The notes beneath the pieces were generated by a model that searched no databases, was not told where the DNA came from, and was given only the letters and a program-made list of their open reading frames with translations. A stretch of 32,607 nucleotides of DNA from UBA1189 sp964570685 (GTDB lineage Bacteria; Bacteroidota; Bacteroidia; Bacteroidales; Bacteroidaceae). Positions 23,988 to 32,576 of the stretch are shown here, piece after piece. The position numbers were made by a program, and so were the translations under genes. Positions within the stretch are counted from its first letter, which is position 1, and each line of letters begins with the position of its first letter. The DNA is taken from positions 1 to 32,607 of the forward strand of contig CAZMZC010000039.1 of assembly GCA_964570685.1 (NCBI GenBank), in the 5' to 3' direction.

Positions 23988-25721
23988 CTATTCACCAAAC
24001 AGAAGCTTGTAGTCGCGACGGGCGGCAGGCCCTGTTATGCGTTCAGGCACAAACTTCCAATGATTGAGGCGCTGTGGATCGATAGAATCGCGAAGTTCAA
24101 TATAATTGAGCACATAGAAGCGAAGGTCTATGTCTGTAGAATAGTCGATACGGCTTTCCAACTCATCGTGCGGAATACCGGCTCCCTTGGTCAGCAACTC
24201 GCCCCCACCATTACCACGATATGAGTTTACCGCCACACGATAGGTGGCATCAAGGCTGAAAGGAGTGCCATCGGACATACTCTTGATATGCACACGCTTA
24301 CCCACGGGTTTTGTCACATCTACTTCGTAGAGGATACCTGCTGCAGAGTCGAAGTTGTAGAAGATATTCTTAAGACGAGGAGAGCGGCTATCGAGAGTAG
24401 CTTCATCGAAGAGCAGCAGATGGTCGGATGCGCTCTTCATCTGGTTCACCCAAAGAGCATACGACATTTCCAGATAGTCTTTAATTTCCTGCCCTGTAAG
24501 CCGCATCACATAGAGCATATTCTCATAACGGTAGAGATTGAACATGTCGCGCACGTGAATATCGCCCTTAGGCAAAGAGGTACTGAATGCCAACGGAGCG
24601 GCAAACGATACTTGAGCACTCGTGATATCCAACTGCATACGGTGTATGAAGTCAATAAAATCAGATGGTCCGAAATAGGCATCGCGAGAGTCTATCTTGT
24701 GGGTAGATACACCAATTTTCTTTGACACATAGTTCTTCACCCGTTCGGCGTGAGGTGCAAAATGAGCCATATAAGCAGGGTCAGGCTCGTAGGCATTCAT
24801 ATCAACGAGGTCGGCAGCAAGAGACAAGCGGGGTTCTTTACCCTTTTCAATCGTGATATCGAGTATGGCTACCTTATGGGCATTATTGGCAGGATTGATC
24901 AGTAGCACGGTATCGCCCTCTACATTGACAGTCATCGTATTAAGTGCCTGATGGTCGTGACCAAAGAAGATAGCATCAAATCCCGGTACATTTTCGGCCA
25001 CTGCGCGAGTGGCATTCTCGGCATAGGTATCAGTCACAATACCGCCCTCATAGCCAGAGTGGAAGAGGCCTATGATGACATCTGGATCAGCATGCTCGTG
25101 CAGATGAGCCATCCATCGGCGTGCCGACTGCTCCATGTCCGCAAATTCGAGTCCGTCCCACAGGTTACGTGGCAGCCAGTTGGGAATAGCTGGGGTCGTC
25201 AGTCCCAGAAAAGCAATCTTCACGCCCTCGCGTTCAACAATCGTATAGGGAGGAAGAAACGGATGTTCTGAGTCCTCTAACAAGATATTACCTCCTACGG
25301 GTACTGCCTTGAGGTCGCGCATATAACGCTGATAGGTAGGCCCGCCAGTTTCAATGTCGTGATTACCCAACATCGCCACTTCGCACCCCATATAGTTGAG
25401 TGCCTCAGCGGCCAAATGACACTGGTCAACTGCTACCGTATTATAATAATAGGCCGTGGGCTGTCCTTGCAGGATATCACCATTGTCAATATATATCACG
25501 TTGTCGCCATACGCCTCGGGCAAACGCAACTCGCCCAAGTAACTGCTCACACGAGCAAGGCTGCCATTGGATGGTTTGTCGAGCCGAAAATCGTAGGGGA
25601 AGAAACTGCCGTGCACATCGCTCGTACAGACAACTTTGATATGTACAGGTTGAGAATCGCGGCACGAAGTCAACAATATAGCCATAAGCGAAATCAAATA
25701 AACGAGTCTATTGCGTATCAT
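23988..25721 (-). CDS. UshA-like 5'-nucleotidase / metallophosphoesterase lipoprotein
   Basis: A 577-residue lipoprotein (lipobox LLTSC, Cys about 19). The N-terminal calcineurin-like metallophosphatase domain has the metal ligands in CTSDVHGSF, DNGDILQG, LGNHDIE, and GHDHQ. The second half is the 5'-nucleotidase C-terminal domain that binds the substrate base, with YRYENMLYVMRLTG and the conserved AVNSYRGNGGGELL. The enzyme class removes phosphate from nucleotides or related 2',3'-cyclic compounds outside the cytoplasm. The start at MIRNRLVYL is preferred because the upstream promoter lies inside the longer frame. The exact substrate is not determined. Confidence 0.9.
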   Translation of the reverse strand: MIRNRLVYLISLMAILLTSCRDSQPVHIKVVCTSDVHGSFFPYDFRLDKPSNGSLARVSSYLGELRLPEAYGDNVIYIDNGDILQGQPTAYYYNTVAVDQCHLAAEALNYMGCEVAMLGNHDIETGGPTYQRYMRDLKAVPVGGNILLEDSEHPFLPPYTIVEREGVKIAFLGLTTPAIPNWLPRNLWDGLEFADMEQSARRWMAHLHEHADPDVIIGLFHSGYEGGIVTDTYAENATRAVAENVPGFDAIFFGHDHQALNTMTVNVEGDTVLLINPANNAHKVAILDITIEKGKEPRLSLAADLVDMNAYEPDPAYMAHFAPHAERVKNYVSKKIGVSTHKIDSRDAYFGPSDFIDFIHRMQLDITSAQVSFAAPLAFSTSLPKGDIHVRDMFNLYRYENMLYVMRLTGQEIKDYLEMSYALWVNQMKSASDHLLLFDEATLDSRSPRLKNIFYNFDSAAGILYEVDVTKPVGKRVHIKSMSDGTPFSLDATYRVAVNSYRGNGGGELLTKGAGIPHDELESRIDYSTDIDLRFYVLNYIELRDSIDPQRLNHWKFVPERITGPAARRDYKLLFGE

Positions 25722-25750
25722 CTGCTGTATAAATAGGTTAGTTGTTGCTG

Positions 25751-25781
25751 CAAAGTAAATAAAATATTCATAGTCCTGCAA
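25751..25781 (-). promoter_or_regulatory. Promoter of the 5'-nucleotidase gene
   Basis: On the minus strand TTGC (25778-25781) is followed after 19 bases by TTACTTTG (25751-25758), near-consensus -33 and -7 boxes. Transcription would begin just upstream of the ATG at 25721. Confidence 0.5.
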
Positions 25782-25827
25782 CTTTTTCGTCGGCTAAAAG
25801 TTATTTATAACACCTTATTATATAACT

Positions 25828-26775
25828 ATGGCTTTCATTGATTACTATAAAGTACTGGGCATCGACCGTAGTGCCACCCAGGCAGATATACGGAAAGCAT
25901 TCCGTAGACTGGCCAAGCAGTACCACCCCGACACCAATAAGGACGACCCCAAGGCGCAGGAGCGTTTTCAGGAGATAAATGAGGCTAATGCCGTGCTGAG
26001 CGACCCCGAGAAGCGCAAAAAATACGATGAATATGGCGAGCATTGGGCCCACGCTGAGGAGTATGAGGCTCAGCGCCGCCAATATGAGCAGCAATACGGT
26101 ACACAAGGAGGGTACAACACATATGGCGGGCACGGATTTGGTGGGTTTGATTTCGGTGGCTTTGGCGACTTCACCCGTTCGGAGGGCAATACTGGAGGGT
26201 TCAGCGACTTCTTCGAACAATTGTTTGGCGGCACACGGAGCCGTCGTGCCAGAAACGAGCCCTTGCGTGGCCACGATTATGAGGCCGAGTTACAGATTAC
26301 ACTGCGCGATGCTGCCGAGACACACAAGCAAGTGCTCAGTGTAGGAGAGCAATCTGTGCGCGTCACCATTCCTGCAGGTGTGACCGACGGTCAACGGCTA
26401 CGGTTGCGTGGATATGGCGGTGAGGCTCCTCAAGGCGGTACACGTGGCGACCTCTACATCACCTTTCGCATACTTCCCGACAAGGTATTCTCCCGAGTGG
26501 GCAATGACCTGTACCTCACCACCAACCTCCCCCTCACCACAGCAGTGCTTGGTGGCGAAGTGGTAGTTGAGACCCTAAAGGGGAACGTACGCGTAAAGGT
26601 CAATGCCGGCACCCAACCAAGCAACAAATTGCGCCTCAGAGGCAAAGGATTTCCTATATACAAACACGAGGGAAGCTACGGGGACCTCATCATAAACTTT
26701 CAGATATCTATACCTAACAACCCTACTCTTCAACAGCGGGAACTCTTTGAGGAGCTACGGCAGACAGGAATATGA
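25828..26775 (+). CDS. cbpA: CbpA-like DnaJ-family protein without zinc finger
   Basis: A 315-residue type II J-protein. The J domain is complete with HPD (QYHPDTNKD). A Gly/Phe-rich linker (about 85-130) precedes the two C-terminal domains, seen in the paired segments VTIPAGVTDGQRLRLRGYG and VKVNAGTQPSNKLRLRGKGF. The CxxCxGxG zinc repeats of DnaJ are missing. Family members act as DnaK co-chaperones, and E. coli CbpA also binds curved DNA. It is transcribed divergently from the nucleotidase. The symbol is by homology of architecture. Confidence 0.88.
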   Translation: MAFIDYYKVLGIDRSATQADIRKAFRRLAKQYHPDTNKDDPKAQERFQEINEANAVLSDPEKRKKYDEYGEHWAHAEEYEAQRRQYEQQYGTQGGYNTYGGHGFGGFDFGGFGDFTRSEGNTGGFSDFFEQLFGGTRSRRARNEPLRGHDYEAELQITLRDAAETHKQVLSVGEQSVRVTIPAGVTDGQRLRLRGYGGEAPQGGTRGDLYITFRILPDKVFSRVGNDLYLTTNLPLTTAVLGGEVVVETLKGNVRVKVNAGTQPSNKLRLRGKGFPIYKHEGSYGDLIINFQISIPNNPTLQQRELFEELRQTGI

Positions 26776-26798
26776 TAGCAGCGTCTTAGCTTTTAGGA

Positions 26799-29171
26799 TT
26801 ACCTTACAAGCAATTTGATTGCTATAGTTGCACCATCGGCAACCATACGGCAAATGTAGGTGCCAGGAAGGAGATGTCCGGAGGGAATGGTTACAATGTG
26901 AGCGCCTGCAGTAGCAGACTCATCATTGAGCAGTGGCAACACGGAATGCCCCTGGAGGTCGTAAATGCAAAGGCTCACACTCGTAGCCGATTGCAAGGTA
27001 TAGACGAGCGAAAGCTGATGGGTGTCAGCAACACGCAAGCTGAGCATAGTATCGTGCGCCAATGCAGCCATGGCATTATCGGTACCACGCACGATAAAGT
27101 GCTGCTCACGCATGGCGCTCCACGAACCACCCTTGTAGACCACAGCCTTTAGCGTGAAATCATGCCCTGCATTTATCGTCTCTCCGTTGTAAAGGATTGC
27201 TGATGACACCTTGGCTCCCGATGACACGCTATGCCACGAAACGGGTACATTGCCATCGATGGTATAATATATGGTGCCCTCACCGCTCAGGGTAAGTCCT
27301 TCGTCATCATAGAGTGTGTCAACACTTGTAGCCGGTGCCCCCTCGAACAGAATAGCAGGCGCAGCCACAGTGGGGAACCAGCCCTTATCTTGCAATTGTC
27401 CTATAAAGACATCGGTACGCTGAGGGAAATAGGTATCGAGGAGATACTGCTTCTGTGCGTCGTAATGTACCTCCTTTCTATAAAGTTCGCCCTTGCTTGT
27501 ATACTTGTGCACATCGCGGCGATAATCTCCCCATCGTGCCTGTTCACAATAAAGGGCCGTATCGATGATTGCATCAAGGGAGAGCCAGCGCTCCGACGCG
27601 CTATGCGGTGTGAGTACGCCATCATCAAAGCAATGGAGCTGTACCCTATCCATGAAGCGACGCTTGAATACACGATTGCCTATCAGCTTATGGAAAAGGT
27701 AGGTGGGGCTAAGGTTGGTCTTCGTGCTGAAGCGATTGTCGCTCAAGCCCTTGAGTATATGCTCGGTATCCCAACAGATAAAGTGGAATCCCTCATCACC
27801 TTTCACACGATTGCGAACGGCCAACCAATTGTGACTATCCCAGTCGGTATTGCCGCCGTAATAATTGATAAGCATATAGTCGATGAAGTTATCCACATCG
27901 AGGAGCGGTTCGATACTGGCATCACGATTACCCTCCGCATCGAGCCCTTGCATGGCAAAATAAGTAGCCATATCTGAGGCATTCTCAGCCATAGCAAACA
28001 GTTCATTCCATTTATCGAGACTGCCTGCATCGGCCATCACCACGTGCTTGACACCATACTCCTCCACTTTGATGACATCATAATCCTCTTTCTTACCGCC
28101 AAGATGAGCATCACAGAAGTCATCATCGATACGCTCGGTCGGGTTATACAGTCCCCAATAAAGGCCATTGATAAAGAGATGGGCATACATGCCGTTCGTC
28201 GTAAGGTGCCCCATAGCCTTCTGCGTATGCTTGGCCCACATATCGCGACTGTATATGGCTATTTCGCGCTGGTCGGCATCCTGATGGTGCCACGAGTTGC
28301 AGAAAGCGGTACGCAGGACTACGGCATTGAACTTAGAAGGTTCGTCGAGGCCAAACATCGGGTAGCGCAACTTGCCCGGTCCGAACTCATCACGGAACAC
28401 CAGACGCAACGAGTGCTTGGGGCTCTTCTCGGGAAGTCGGCTATGCCCGCCGTGTATCTTGACACCGCAGTTGACCTGAAGGTCGTGCGAGCCTTGCGCA
28501 TCAAACAGTTCGAACGATACGGGACGCTCCCACCCACGCCCTACCCCATCGCCCGAAGGGGCACCGGTGTAGATGTATATGCCTCCCGTAAGCTCATCCT
28601 CTTCCTTATTGAAAAAATGAGCAGGATCGGTGACGAGCGAAACGACGGGAAGAGAGCGGAGGCCCTCGCGCAGCAGTTGGCAGAAATCCTCATCGGAAGT
28701 CATCTCAGGGTCCATCTCATAATCGGCCTTTGCCGTACCTGAGCGTGTGGCATATTTTCCCCACTCGGTAGGATAACCCTCGGGAGTATTCGTCTGCCGC
28801 AACACATCTTCTATGAAGAGATAGGTAGCCGTGACCACCTCACTGGGCGCCAATGCTTCATTCATAGCCACGGCACGCAACACGGTAGTACCCTCAATCT
28901 CAAGCGGAGCCGTATAGCGATGGCCATTGGTATCGGCTGGTACCGTGCCATCTGTGGTATAATAGATTGTTGCCGAAGTATCGTCACAGCTGATTGCCAA
29001 AGAGAACGGCGTGTCGTAGAAGCCATGCGGAGTGTCCAACACGGGAGTGGCAGTTTGTACGACAGCACTTTGTGCATAGACCGACCTCGCCGAGAGGGTT
29101 ACACATAACACAAGCAGCATACGCACCGTCCATCTATACATACCACGAGCCATACTTCTCTGTAATTTCAT
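26799..29171 (-). CDS. Secreted CotH-family protein with chitobiase-like and T9SS sorting domains
   Basis: A 790-residue exported protein. The start at MKLQRS is chosen because the promoter -7 box overlaps the longer frame; the signal peptide ends near VYAQ. Domains in order: a chitobiase/hexosaminidase C-terminal-type beta module (TPHGFYDTPF to YTTDGTVP), a CotH kinase-like domain at about 170-560 with the motifs KIHGGHSRLPEKS, WGLYNPTERID, NTDWDSHNW and CWDTEHIL, a second chitobiase-like module (GEGTIYYTIDGNVP), and a C-terminal T9SS type A domain (IYDLQGHSV, LLPGTYICRM). CotH homologues in spores and fungi are protein kinases; secreted bacterial versions are of unknown substrate. It is likely surface-exposed or released. 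Confidence 0.85.
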   Translation of the reverse strand: MKLQRSMARGMYRWTVRMLLVLCVTLSARSVYAQSAVVQTATPVLDTPHGFYDTPFSLAISCDDTSATIYYTTDGTVPADTNGHRYTAPLEIEGTTVLRAVAMNEALAPSEVVTATYLFIEDVLRQTNTPEGYPTEWGKYATRSGTAKADYEMDPEMTSDEDFCQLLREGLRSLPVVSLVTDPAHFFNKEEDELTGGIYIYTGAPSGDGVGRGWERPVSFELFDAQGSHDLQVNCGVKIHGGHSRLPEKSPKHSLRLVFRDEFGPGKLRYPMFGLDEPSKFNAVVLRTAFCNSWHHQDADQREIAIYSRDMWAKHTQKAMGHLTTNGMYAHLFINGLYWGLYNPTERIDDDFCDAHLGGKKEDYDVIKVEEYGVKHVVMADAGSLDKWNELFAMAENASDMATYFAMQGLDAEGNRDASIEPLLDVDNFIDYMLINYYGGNTDWDSHNWLAVRNRVKGDEGFHFICWDTEHILKGLSDNRFSTKTNLSPTYLFHKLIGNRVFKRRFMDRVQLHCFDDGVLTPHSASERWLSLDAIIDTALYCEQARWGDYRRDVHKYTSKGELYRKEVHYDAQKQYLLDTYFPQRTDVFIGQLQDKGWFPTVAAPAILFEGAPATSVDTLYDDEGLTLSGEGTIYYTIDGNVPVSWHSVSSGAKVSSAILYNGETINAGHDFTLKAVVYKGGSWSAMREQHFIVRGTDNAMAALAHDTMLSLRVADTHQLSLVYTLQSATSVSLCIYDLQGHSVLPLLNDESATAGAHIVTIPSGHLLPGTYICRMVADGATIAIKLLVR

Positions 29172-29194
29172 ATAATGCCAACCATTATTTCCTG

Positions 29195-29232
29195 CAAACA
29201 TACGCATTATTTCTGAATTTTCAGTAAGTTTG
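29195..29232. promoter_or_regulatory. Overlapping divergent promoters of the CotH gene and nudC
   Basis: The minus strand has TATGTTTG at 29195-29202 (for the CotH gene) and the plus strand has TAAGTTTG at 29225-29232 (for nudC). Both match TAnnTTTG. The boxes are 22 bases apart, so the two polymerase footprints would overlap. Between them lies the dyad CTGAA-TT-TTCAG at 29213-29224. Confidence 0.55.
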
Positions 29233-29250
29233 CGCCTAAAAAGACAAGCA

Positions 29251-30018
29251 ATGACTCGACAACGATATTACATCTTCAATCGCGGTCGCCTATTGGTGCA
29301 CCACATTGACGGTTCCTATTATATATATGAAGGCACGGGGGTCCCTGCATCCATCCTATGCAGCGAGCCGCACCTTTTTGAACAAACAGCCGAAGTTGCC
29401 GGCTACGTATGCAGTACCGATGAGGAGTACCTACCCGAAGGATATGAGTGGGTGGACCTCCGCGCCAGCTACCATCTGCTGCCTCCGCGCATCTACCAGC
29501 AAGCTGGCAAGGCTGCCGAGATTCTCTACTTTGACACCCACCACCGCTATTGCGGACTGTGTGGAGGAGAGATGCAGTGGCACACCCCTATCAGCAAGCG
29601 GTGTATGATGTGTGGTGAGGAGATATGGCCCCAGCTCAATACGGCAATCATCGCACTTGTCCATCGCGGTGAAGAAGCGCTGCTTGTGAAGGCCAAGAGC
29701 TTCCGCCGCAACTTCTACGGTTTGGTGGCAGGCTTCGTGGAGACGGGCGAGTCGCTCGAGGAGTGTGTACGCCGCGAGGTGCGCGAGGAGACGGGCTTGG
29801 AGATTACCGACATACGCTACTTCGGCAGTCAGCCGTGGCCCTACCCGATGGGGCTGATGGTGGGGTTCCATGCCGATTACGTCAGTGGCGACATTGCCCT
29901 TATTGATGGCGAACTGCGTGAGGCGGCTTTCTTCACCCGCGACAACCTACCCACTATCCCCGAGAAACTCAGCATGGCACGTATGCTGATTGATGATTGG
30001 GTGAGCGGTGAGCGGTGA
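29251..30018 (+). CDS. nudC: NAD(+) diphosphatase / RNA-decapping Nudix hydrolase
   Basis: A 255-residue Nudix enzyme of the NudC type. These enzymes hydrolyse NADH or NAD to mononucleotides and remove NAD caps from RNA. A four-cysteine zinc site is visible (CGLCGGE and CMMCGEE). The Nudix box GFVETGESLEE...REVREETGLE is intact. The NudC-specific motif SQPWPYPMGLM follows. The ATG at 29251 is chosen over an upstream in-frame TTG because that TTG forms part of the -7 promoter box. The stop codon lies in a short GGTGAGC tandem repeat. Confidence 0.93.
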   Translation: MTRQRYYIFNRGRLLVHHIDGSYYIYEGTGVPASILCSEPHLFEQTAEVAGYVCSTDEEYLPEGYEWVDLRASYHLLPPRIYQQAGKAAEILYFDTHHRYCGLCGGEMQWHTPISKRCMMCGEEIWPQLNTAIIALVHRGEEALLVKAKSFRRNFYGLVAGFVETGESLEECVRREVREETGLEITDIRYFGSQPWPYPMGLMVGFHADYVSGDIALIDGELREAAFFTRDNLPTIPEKLSMARMLIDDWVSGER

Positions 30019-30033
30019 GGGGTGCAAGTTTTG

Positions 30034-30065
30034 TTTGCATAAGTGGATAGTTATGCTTATCTTCG
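30034..30065 (+). promoter_or_regulatory. Promoter of the GH20 gene with an inverted repeat in its spacer
   Basis: TTTG (30034-30037) and TATCTTCG (30058-30065) are separated by 20 bases, matching the Bacteroidetes spacing with one -7 mismatch. The spacer contains GCATAA (30037-30042) and TTATGC (30051-30056), an inverted repeat that could be an operator. Confidence 0.6.
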
Positions 30066-30110
30066 CACCAAAATTGTGCAATCACGAAATATTATCAATG
30101 AAAACACGCT

Positions 30111-32072
30111 ATGAGAAACAGATTTCTGACCATGTGCCTCGCCCTACTCTGCTTGGGAGCGACTACGGCACTGAAAGCCGAGAATGACAAACCGTTTGTA
30201 ATCCCCGAGCTGCGCCAGTGGCAGGGTGGCGATGGCATGGTAGCCGTCGGCCCCGGCACCAAGGTGGTATATGTCAATGCCGAGCTCGCCGATGCGGCCG
30301 AGGCCATGGCCGAAGACTACGGCCTGCTGTTTGGCAAGGGCATGAAGGCCAAGAATGCCAGCAAGGCCCCCAAGGGTGCCATCATCATGGCCCTCACCGA
30401 CGACAAGGAGCTGGGCGACGAGGGCTACAGCATCGAGATTGGCGACTGCGTAGCCATCAAGGCCAACACACCCACAGGTGCCTACTGGGCTACACGTACC
30501 CTGCTGCAGATACTCGAGCAGTACGAAGGCACCCACCTGCCCAAGGGCACCATCCGCGACTGGCCCGACTATGCCCTGCGCGGCCTGCTGCTCGACTGCG
30601 CCCGCAAGTTCATCCCCATGGACTACCTCAAGACCTTCGCCAAGACGATGGCCTACTATAAGATGAACACCATCCAGGTGCACCTCAACGACAATGGTTT
30701 CAAGCAATACTTCGGCCACGACTGGGACAAGACCTACGCTGCCTTCCGCCTCGAGAGCGAGTTCTTCCCCGAGCTCACCGCCAAGGACGGCTCATACGGC
30801 AAGGACGAGTTCCGCCAGTTACAGAAGGATGCCGCCAAGGTGGGTGTCAACATCATCCCCGAGATCGACATCCCCGCCCACTCGCTCGCCTTCGCCCACT
30901 ACCGCAAGGAGTTCGGCTCCGAGAAGTACGGCATGGACCACCTCGACCTCTTCAACGACAACCTCTACCCCTTCCTCGACTCCCTATTCACCGAGTACCT
31001 CGGGGGTGAGAACCCCGTGTTCGTAGGCAAGCAGGTCAACATCGGCACCGACGAGTACTCCAACGCCGAGAAGGCCGTGGTAGAGAAGTTCCGCGCCCTC
31101 ACCGACCGCTACATCCGCTTCGTAGAGTCGTTCGGCAAGCAAGCCATGGTATGGGGCGCCCTCACCCACGCCAAGGGCGACACCCCCGTGAAGTCAGAGA
31201 ACGTCATCATGAACTGCTGGTACAACGGCTATGCCGACCCCACCGACATGAAGGCCTTGGGCTACGACCTCGTGAGCATCCCCGACGGAGCCGTATACAT
31301 AGTGCCCGCCGCAGGCTACTACTACGACTATCTGAACCTCCCCTACCTGTACAACTCATGGAACCCCGCACAGATAGGCAACCAGAAGTTTGCCGACAAA
31401 GACCCCGCCATCCGTGGCGGCATGTATGCCGTGTGGAACGACGTGGTGGGCAACGGCATCTCCGTAGACGACATCCACCACCGCAGCTACCCCGGCATGC
31501 AGGTCATCGCAGCCGCTACCTGGAGCCCCACCTACAAGACCGTCCCCTTCGAGGAGTTCAACCACAAGCGCACCCTGCTTGCCGAGGCACCCGGTGTGAA
31601 CGACCTGGGCACCATCAAGGGCGAGCCCCGCAGCGTAGTATACGCCATCCCCGAGGTGAAGCCCGGCAAGCGCTACCCCCATGCCAAGGCAGGCTACGGC
31701 TACAGTATATCGTTCCGTCTCGACGGTGCCAAGGAGCAGCCCGGCACCAAGCTCCTGAGCAACGGCATCACCGACTTCTACCTCGCCAGCCCCACCGACG
31801 GGCGCATGGCCTTCGTGCGCGACGGCTACCTCAACACCTTCGACTACTTCGTAGAGCAGGGGCGCCAGGCAGACATCCGTATCGAGTGCACCAACACCGC
31901 CACGCGCCTCTACGTAGACGGCAAGCTGGCGGACGAGCTCAAGCGTGCCAAGCGCTGGGCATCAGACAAGGTGTCGTACGACTACGTGCCCACCCTCTGC
32001 TTCCCCCTCCAGCAGGCAGGCAACTTCAAGAGCAAGGTCACCGACCTCAAGGTAGAGAACTTCGTGCGCTAA
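30111..32072 (+). CDS. Secreted GH20 beta-N-acetylhexosaminidase
   Basis: A 653-residue exported enzyme with a signal peptide ending near LKAEN. An N-terminal GH20b-type domain (about 28-150) precedes the catalytic TIM barrel (about 155-490). The barrel holds the family's Asp-Glu pair in VNIGTDEYSN (about 314-315), where Glu is the acid/base and Asp orients the substrate N-acetyl group. MNTIQVHLNDNGF and IIPEIDIPAHSLAF are also typical. A C-terminal beta-sandwich of LamG-like type (about 520-653) may bind glycan. GH20 enzymes remove terminal GlcNAc or GalNAc, or release lacto-N-biose, from mucin or milk glycans; the exact linkage is not evident. No SusC/SusD pair is adjacent. The GC-rich biased codon use suggests high expression. 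Confidence 0.9.
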   Translation: MRNRFLTMCLALLCLGATTALKAENDKPFVIPELRQWQGGDGMVAVGPGTKVVYVNAELADAAEAMAEDYGLLFGKGMKAKNASKAPKGAIIMALTDDKELGDEGYSIEIGDCVAIKANTPTGAYWATRTLLQILEQYEGTHLPKGTIRDWPDYALRGLLLDCARKFIPMDYLKTFAKTMAYYKMNTIQVHLNDNGFKQYFGHDWDKTYAAFRLESEFFPELTAKDGSYGKDEFRQLQKDAAKVGVNIIPEIDIPAHSLAFAHYRKEFGSEKYGMDHLDLFNDNLYPFLDSLFTEYLGGENPVFVGKQVNIGTDEYSNAEKAVVEKFRALTDRYIRFVESFGKQAMVWGALTHAKGDTPVKSENVIMNCWYNGYADPTDMKALGYDLVSIPDGAVYIVPAAGYYYDYLNLPYLYNSWNPAQIGNQKFADKDPAIRGGMYAVWNDVVGNGISVDDIHHRSYPGMQVIAAATWSPTYKTVPFEEFNHKRTLLAEAPGVNDLGTIKGEPRSVVYAIPEVKPGKRYPHAKAGYGYSISFRLDGAKEQPGTKLLSNGITDFYLASPTDGRMAFVRDGYLNTFDYFVEQGRQADIRIECTNTATRLYVDGKLADELKRAKRWASDKVSYDYVPTLCFPLQQAGNFKSKVTDLKVENFVR

Positions 32073-32095
32073 CCCCACTCCACCCCTACAGACAC

Positions 32096-32139
32096 AGCAG
32101 AGAGAGAGAGAGGACGGCCATCCGCGCTCCTCTCTGCTG
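32096..32139 (+). terminator. Possible hairpin after the GH20 gene
   Basis: CAGCAGAGAG (32096-32105) can pair with CTCTCTGCTG (32129-32138) and an alternative inner stem AGAGAGGA with TCCTCTCT also forms. No T-run follows, so it would be a weak intrinsic terminator. Confidence 0.4.
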
Positions 32140-32192
32140 CCATCATGCCACCCTACGAGACGAAACGGGGAGGAAGCCTGTACAAGATTTTT

Positions 32193-32505
32193 GTGCAAGC
32201 CGAGAGAAAAGCCAAATTTCAACGAGTGAAAGTAGAGAAAATGCTTGTATTTTCTTTACTGAGCGAGGCAGAAATTCAACAAAGTTAAATATATTTGAGC
32301 TCTTCCGAGGCGCCGCCAAAACTTCTACTTGTGCTCGCACAAGTTAAAATTTTGTGGCTTATTGTAAGGAGAAACCTACAATTTGCTTACACGGTACAGA
32401 AATCGGAAGTATAAACTTTTCTACCTTTGCGACAAAGCGTCACCACTTCCCCACTCTACGCTTACTTCTTGCATTTTCCTAATGCTCCATGGCTGCGTTC
32501 TTTTC
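32193..32505. repeat. Dispersed intergenic repeat, copy B
   Basis: This copy matches 8007-8285 in the same orientation. It contains the shared words AATCGGAAGTATA, TACGCTTACTTCTTG, TTTTCCTAAT and CATGGCTGCGTTCTTTTC. Relative to copy A it has about 34 extra bases in its left third. A plus-strand -7-like box TACCTTTG lies inside it at 32422-32429. No gene is recognised in it. Confidence 0.75.
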
Positions 32506-32576
32506 ATCGGCCTTGGGGATTGGGCGGAAAGAGGGCAAGGAAATTAGACATCAGTAAGCATTCGATAAAGTGCCCA

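Noticed and set aside
31151..32347. 398-residue plus-strand open frame overlapping GH20
   Set aside because: It is an Arg/His/Pro-rich shadow frame of the GC-rich GH20 gene, with no domain and no start context.
32482..32520. End of a minus-strand gene (ADEKNAAMEH then stop) entering from the right edge
   Set aside because: An in-frame stop lies about 24 codons upstream, so no gene enters in this frame.
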